Shown here piece by piece: positions 5,776 through 6,609 of a DNA stretch of 6,609 nt. The number at the start of each line of letters is the position of its first letter. Within the stretch, counting starts at the first letter, position 1. Below the pieces are notes generated by a model that ran no database searches, had not been told where the DNA came from, and saw only the letters and a program-made list of their open reading frames with translations. Origin of the DNA: an uncultured Oscillospiraceae bacterium (GTDB taxonomy: Bacteria > Bacillota_A > Clostridia > Oscillospirales > Oscillospiraceae); assembly GCA_944385265.1 (NCBI GenBank), contig CALWWO010000168.1, forward strand, positions 1 through 6,609, given 5' to 3'. Position numbers and translations under genes: made by a program.

Positions 5776-6546
5776 TTAGATAGCGGTATAGCCGCCGTCA
5801 ACAGCGATATTTTGCCCATTCACATAAGATGACGCAGGTGATGCTAAAAACAGCGCGCAAGTATCAAGCTCGCCCTCTTTGCCGTACCGCCCAAGGGGGA
5901 TAGCGCCCTTGGCGTAAGCCGCAAACCAATCTGTTTCAAGAGTATCCTGAGTCAGCGGAGTCCAGAAATAACCCGGGCAGATCGCGTTGACCGTGATGCC
6001 GTCTTTTCCCCACTCAGCGGCGAGTGCGCGCGTCAAATTGACGACGCCGCCTTTCGCGGCATGGTACGGTGCGCAGGTGGCAGCCATGTTTCCGACGAGT
6101 CCGTACATGGAGGAGATGTTGATGATACGTCCATAATGGACTTTCAGCATCTCTTTTGCGAATTCACGGGCGCAGATAAAAGTACCGAACAGATCGACCT
6201 GTATTTCGTCATTAAACTGCTTGTCCGTGATGTCAACAGCGGGGGCGACGGCGCCGGTACCTGCATTGTTGACAAGGATGTCAACGCGTCCGAATTTTTC
6301 CATCGTGGCCGCAACGGCCGCTTTCACGCTTTCGGTGTCGGTGATATCGCATGCATACGGCAATACGGAAACGCCGTATTCCTTTTCGATAGCAGCTGCA
6401 TTTTCGTCAAGAAGGTTCTGCCTTCTTGCAAGAAGCACAAGGTTTGCGCCCTGATTGGCAAATGCCCTTGCCATTTGAAGTCCGAGACCGGTGGAAGCGC
6501 CGGTTACTACGGCGACCTGACCGGAAAGATCAAAATAATTAGTCAT
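5776..6546 (-). CDS. Classical short-chain dehydrogenase/reductase (gluconate 5-dehydrogenase-like)
   Basis: A cytoplasmic NAD(P)-dependent oxidoreductase with a Rossmann fold. The 256 residues are the normal classical SDR length. The order is: TGASTGLG cofactor loop (15-22), D67 in the CDITD block, NNAG (93-96), catalytic S146 in NISSMYG, Y161-x-x-x-K165 in YHAAK, PGYFWTPLTQ (191-200), and a C-terminal VNGQNIAVDGGY (242-253). The Arg pair R41-R42 after the second strand, with no acidic residue there, favours NADP(H), though this is only a guide. The fourth residue of the catalytic tetrad, usually Asn in VNL, is Asp here (D118 in VDLFG), a variant known among sugar-type SDRs. The PGYFxT block and overall pattern suggest gluconate 5-dehydrogenase or 2-deoxygluconate 3-dehydrogenase relatives, but many SDRs share it and the substrate is not established. 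The start ATG has AGGAG at 6560-6556, 9 nt upstream. It is convergent with spoIID; its upstream neighbour is outside the window. Confidence 0.92.
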   Translation of the reverse strand: MTNYFDLSGQVAVVTGASTGLGLQMARAFANQGANLVLLARRQNLLDENAAAIEKEYGVSVLPYACDITDTESVKAAVAATMEKFGRVDILVNNAGTGAVAPAVDITDKQFNDEIQVDLFGTFICAREFAKEMLKVHYGRIINISSMYGLVGNMAATCAPYHAAKGGVVNLTRALAAEWGKDGITVNAICPGYFWTPLTQDTLETDWFAAYAKGAIPLGRYGKEGELDTCALFLASPASSYVNGQNIAVDGGYTAI

Positions 6547-6603
6547 AGCTTTTGTCTCCTCTTAGTAGAATTTGGAGTTAGCATATTAATGCATCCATAA
6601 TAT

Positions 6604-6609
6604 ATTATA
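6604..6609 (-). promoter_or_regulatory. Possible -10 element of the SDR gene at the window edge
   Basis: On the - strand the last six bases read TATAAT, a perfect sigma-A -10. The matching -35 would lie beyond the right edge. Transcription would begin near 6597, about 50 nt before the ATG at 6546. The whole end is AT-rich, so the match may be chance. Confidence 0.35.

Noticed and set aside
6061..6600. A 179-codon + strand open frame over the SDR gene.
   Set aside because: It is antisense to a well-conserved SDR with all its motifs and encodes a Cys/His/Gly-rich sequence with no recognisable features; a shadow frame.

Overview
This looks like ordinary chromosomal DNA from a Gram-positive, endospore-forming bacterium, most likely a member of the Clostridia. 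The grounds are a SpoIID-type cortex/septum lytic enzyme carrying the His/Cys/Cys metal site that I associate with clostridial SpoIID, strong AGGAG/GGAGG ribosome-binding sites, frequent ATA isoleucine codons, and classic hairpin-plus-T-tract terminators. I see no phage gene, transposase, tRNA, rRNA or CRISPR array. A species cannot be named from this sequence alone.

Layout, left to right. (1) The 3' part of a homocysteine S-methyltransferase gene enters from the left edge on the + strand and ends at a strong intrinsic terminator. (2) A type B carboxylesterase gene with its own sigma-A-like promoter follows on +. (3) A bidirectional terminator separates it from two genes on the - strand: an AEC-family membrane transporter and, upstream of it in the same transcription direction, an unrecognised membrane protein with about eight transmembrane segments. 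(4) That membrane protein gene is divergent from spoIID on +. The roughly 90 bp between their start codons holds a perfect 7-2-7 inverted repeat, a sigma-A-like promoter facing left, and a possible sigma-E-like promoter facing right. (5) Another bidirectional terminator separates spoIID from a classical short-chain dehydrogenase/reductase on -, whose promoter lies at or beyond the right edge.

Functionally the genes look like independent units, not one pathway: methionine synthesis (methyl transfer to homocysteine), ester hydrolysis, organic-solute transport, sporulation (peptidoglycan cleavage during engulfment) and an NAD(P)-dependent oxidoreductase. The transporter and the unknown membrane protein are probably co-transcribed (62 bp gap, no terminator between them). 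I do not see convincing evidence for a new multi-gene system. The most interesting part is the divergent control region between the unknown membrane protein and spoIID, which raises the possibility that the unknown protein is sporulation-linked.
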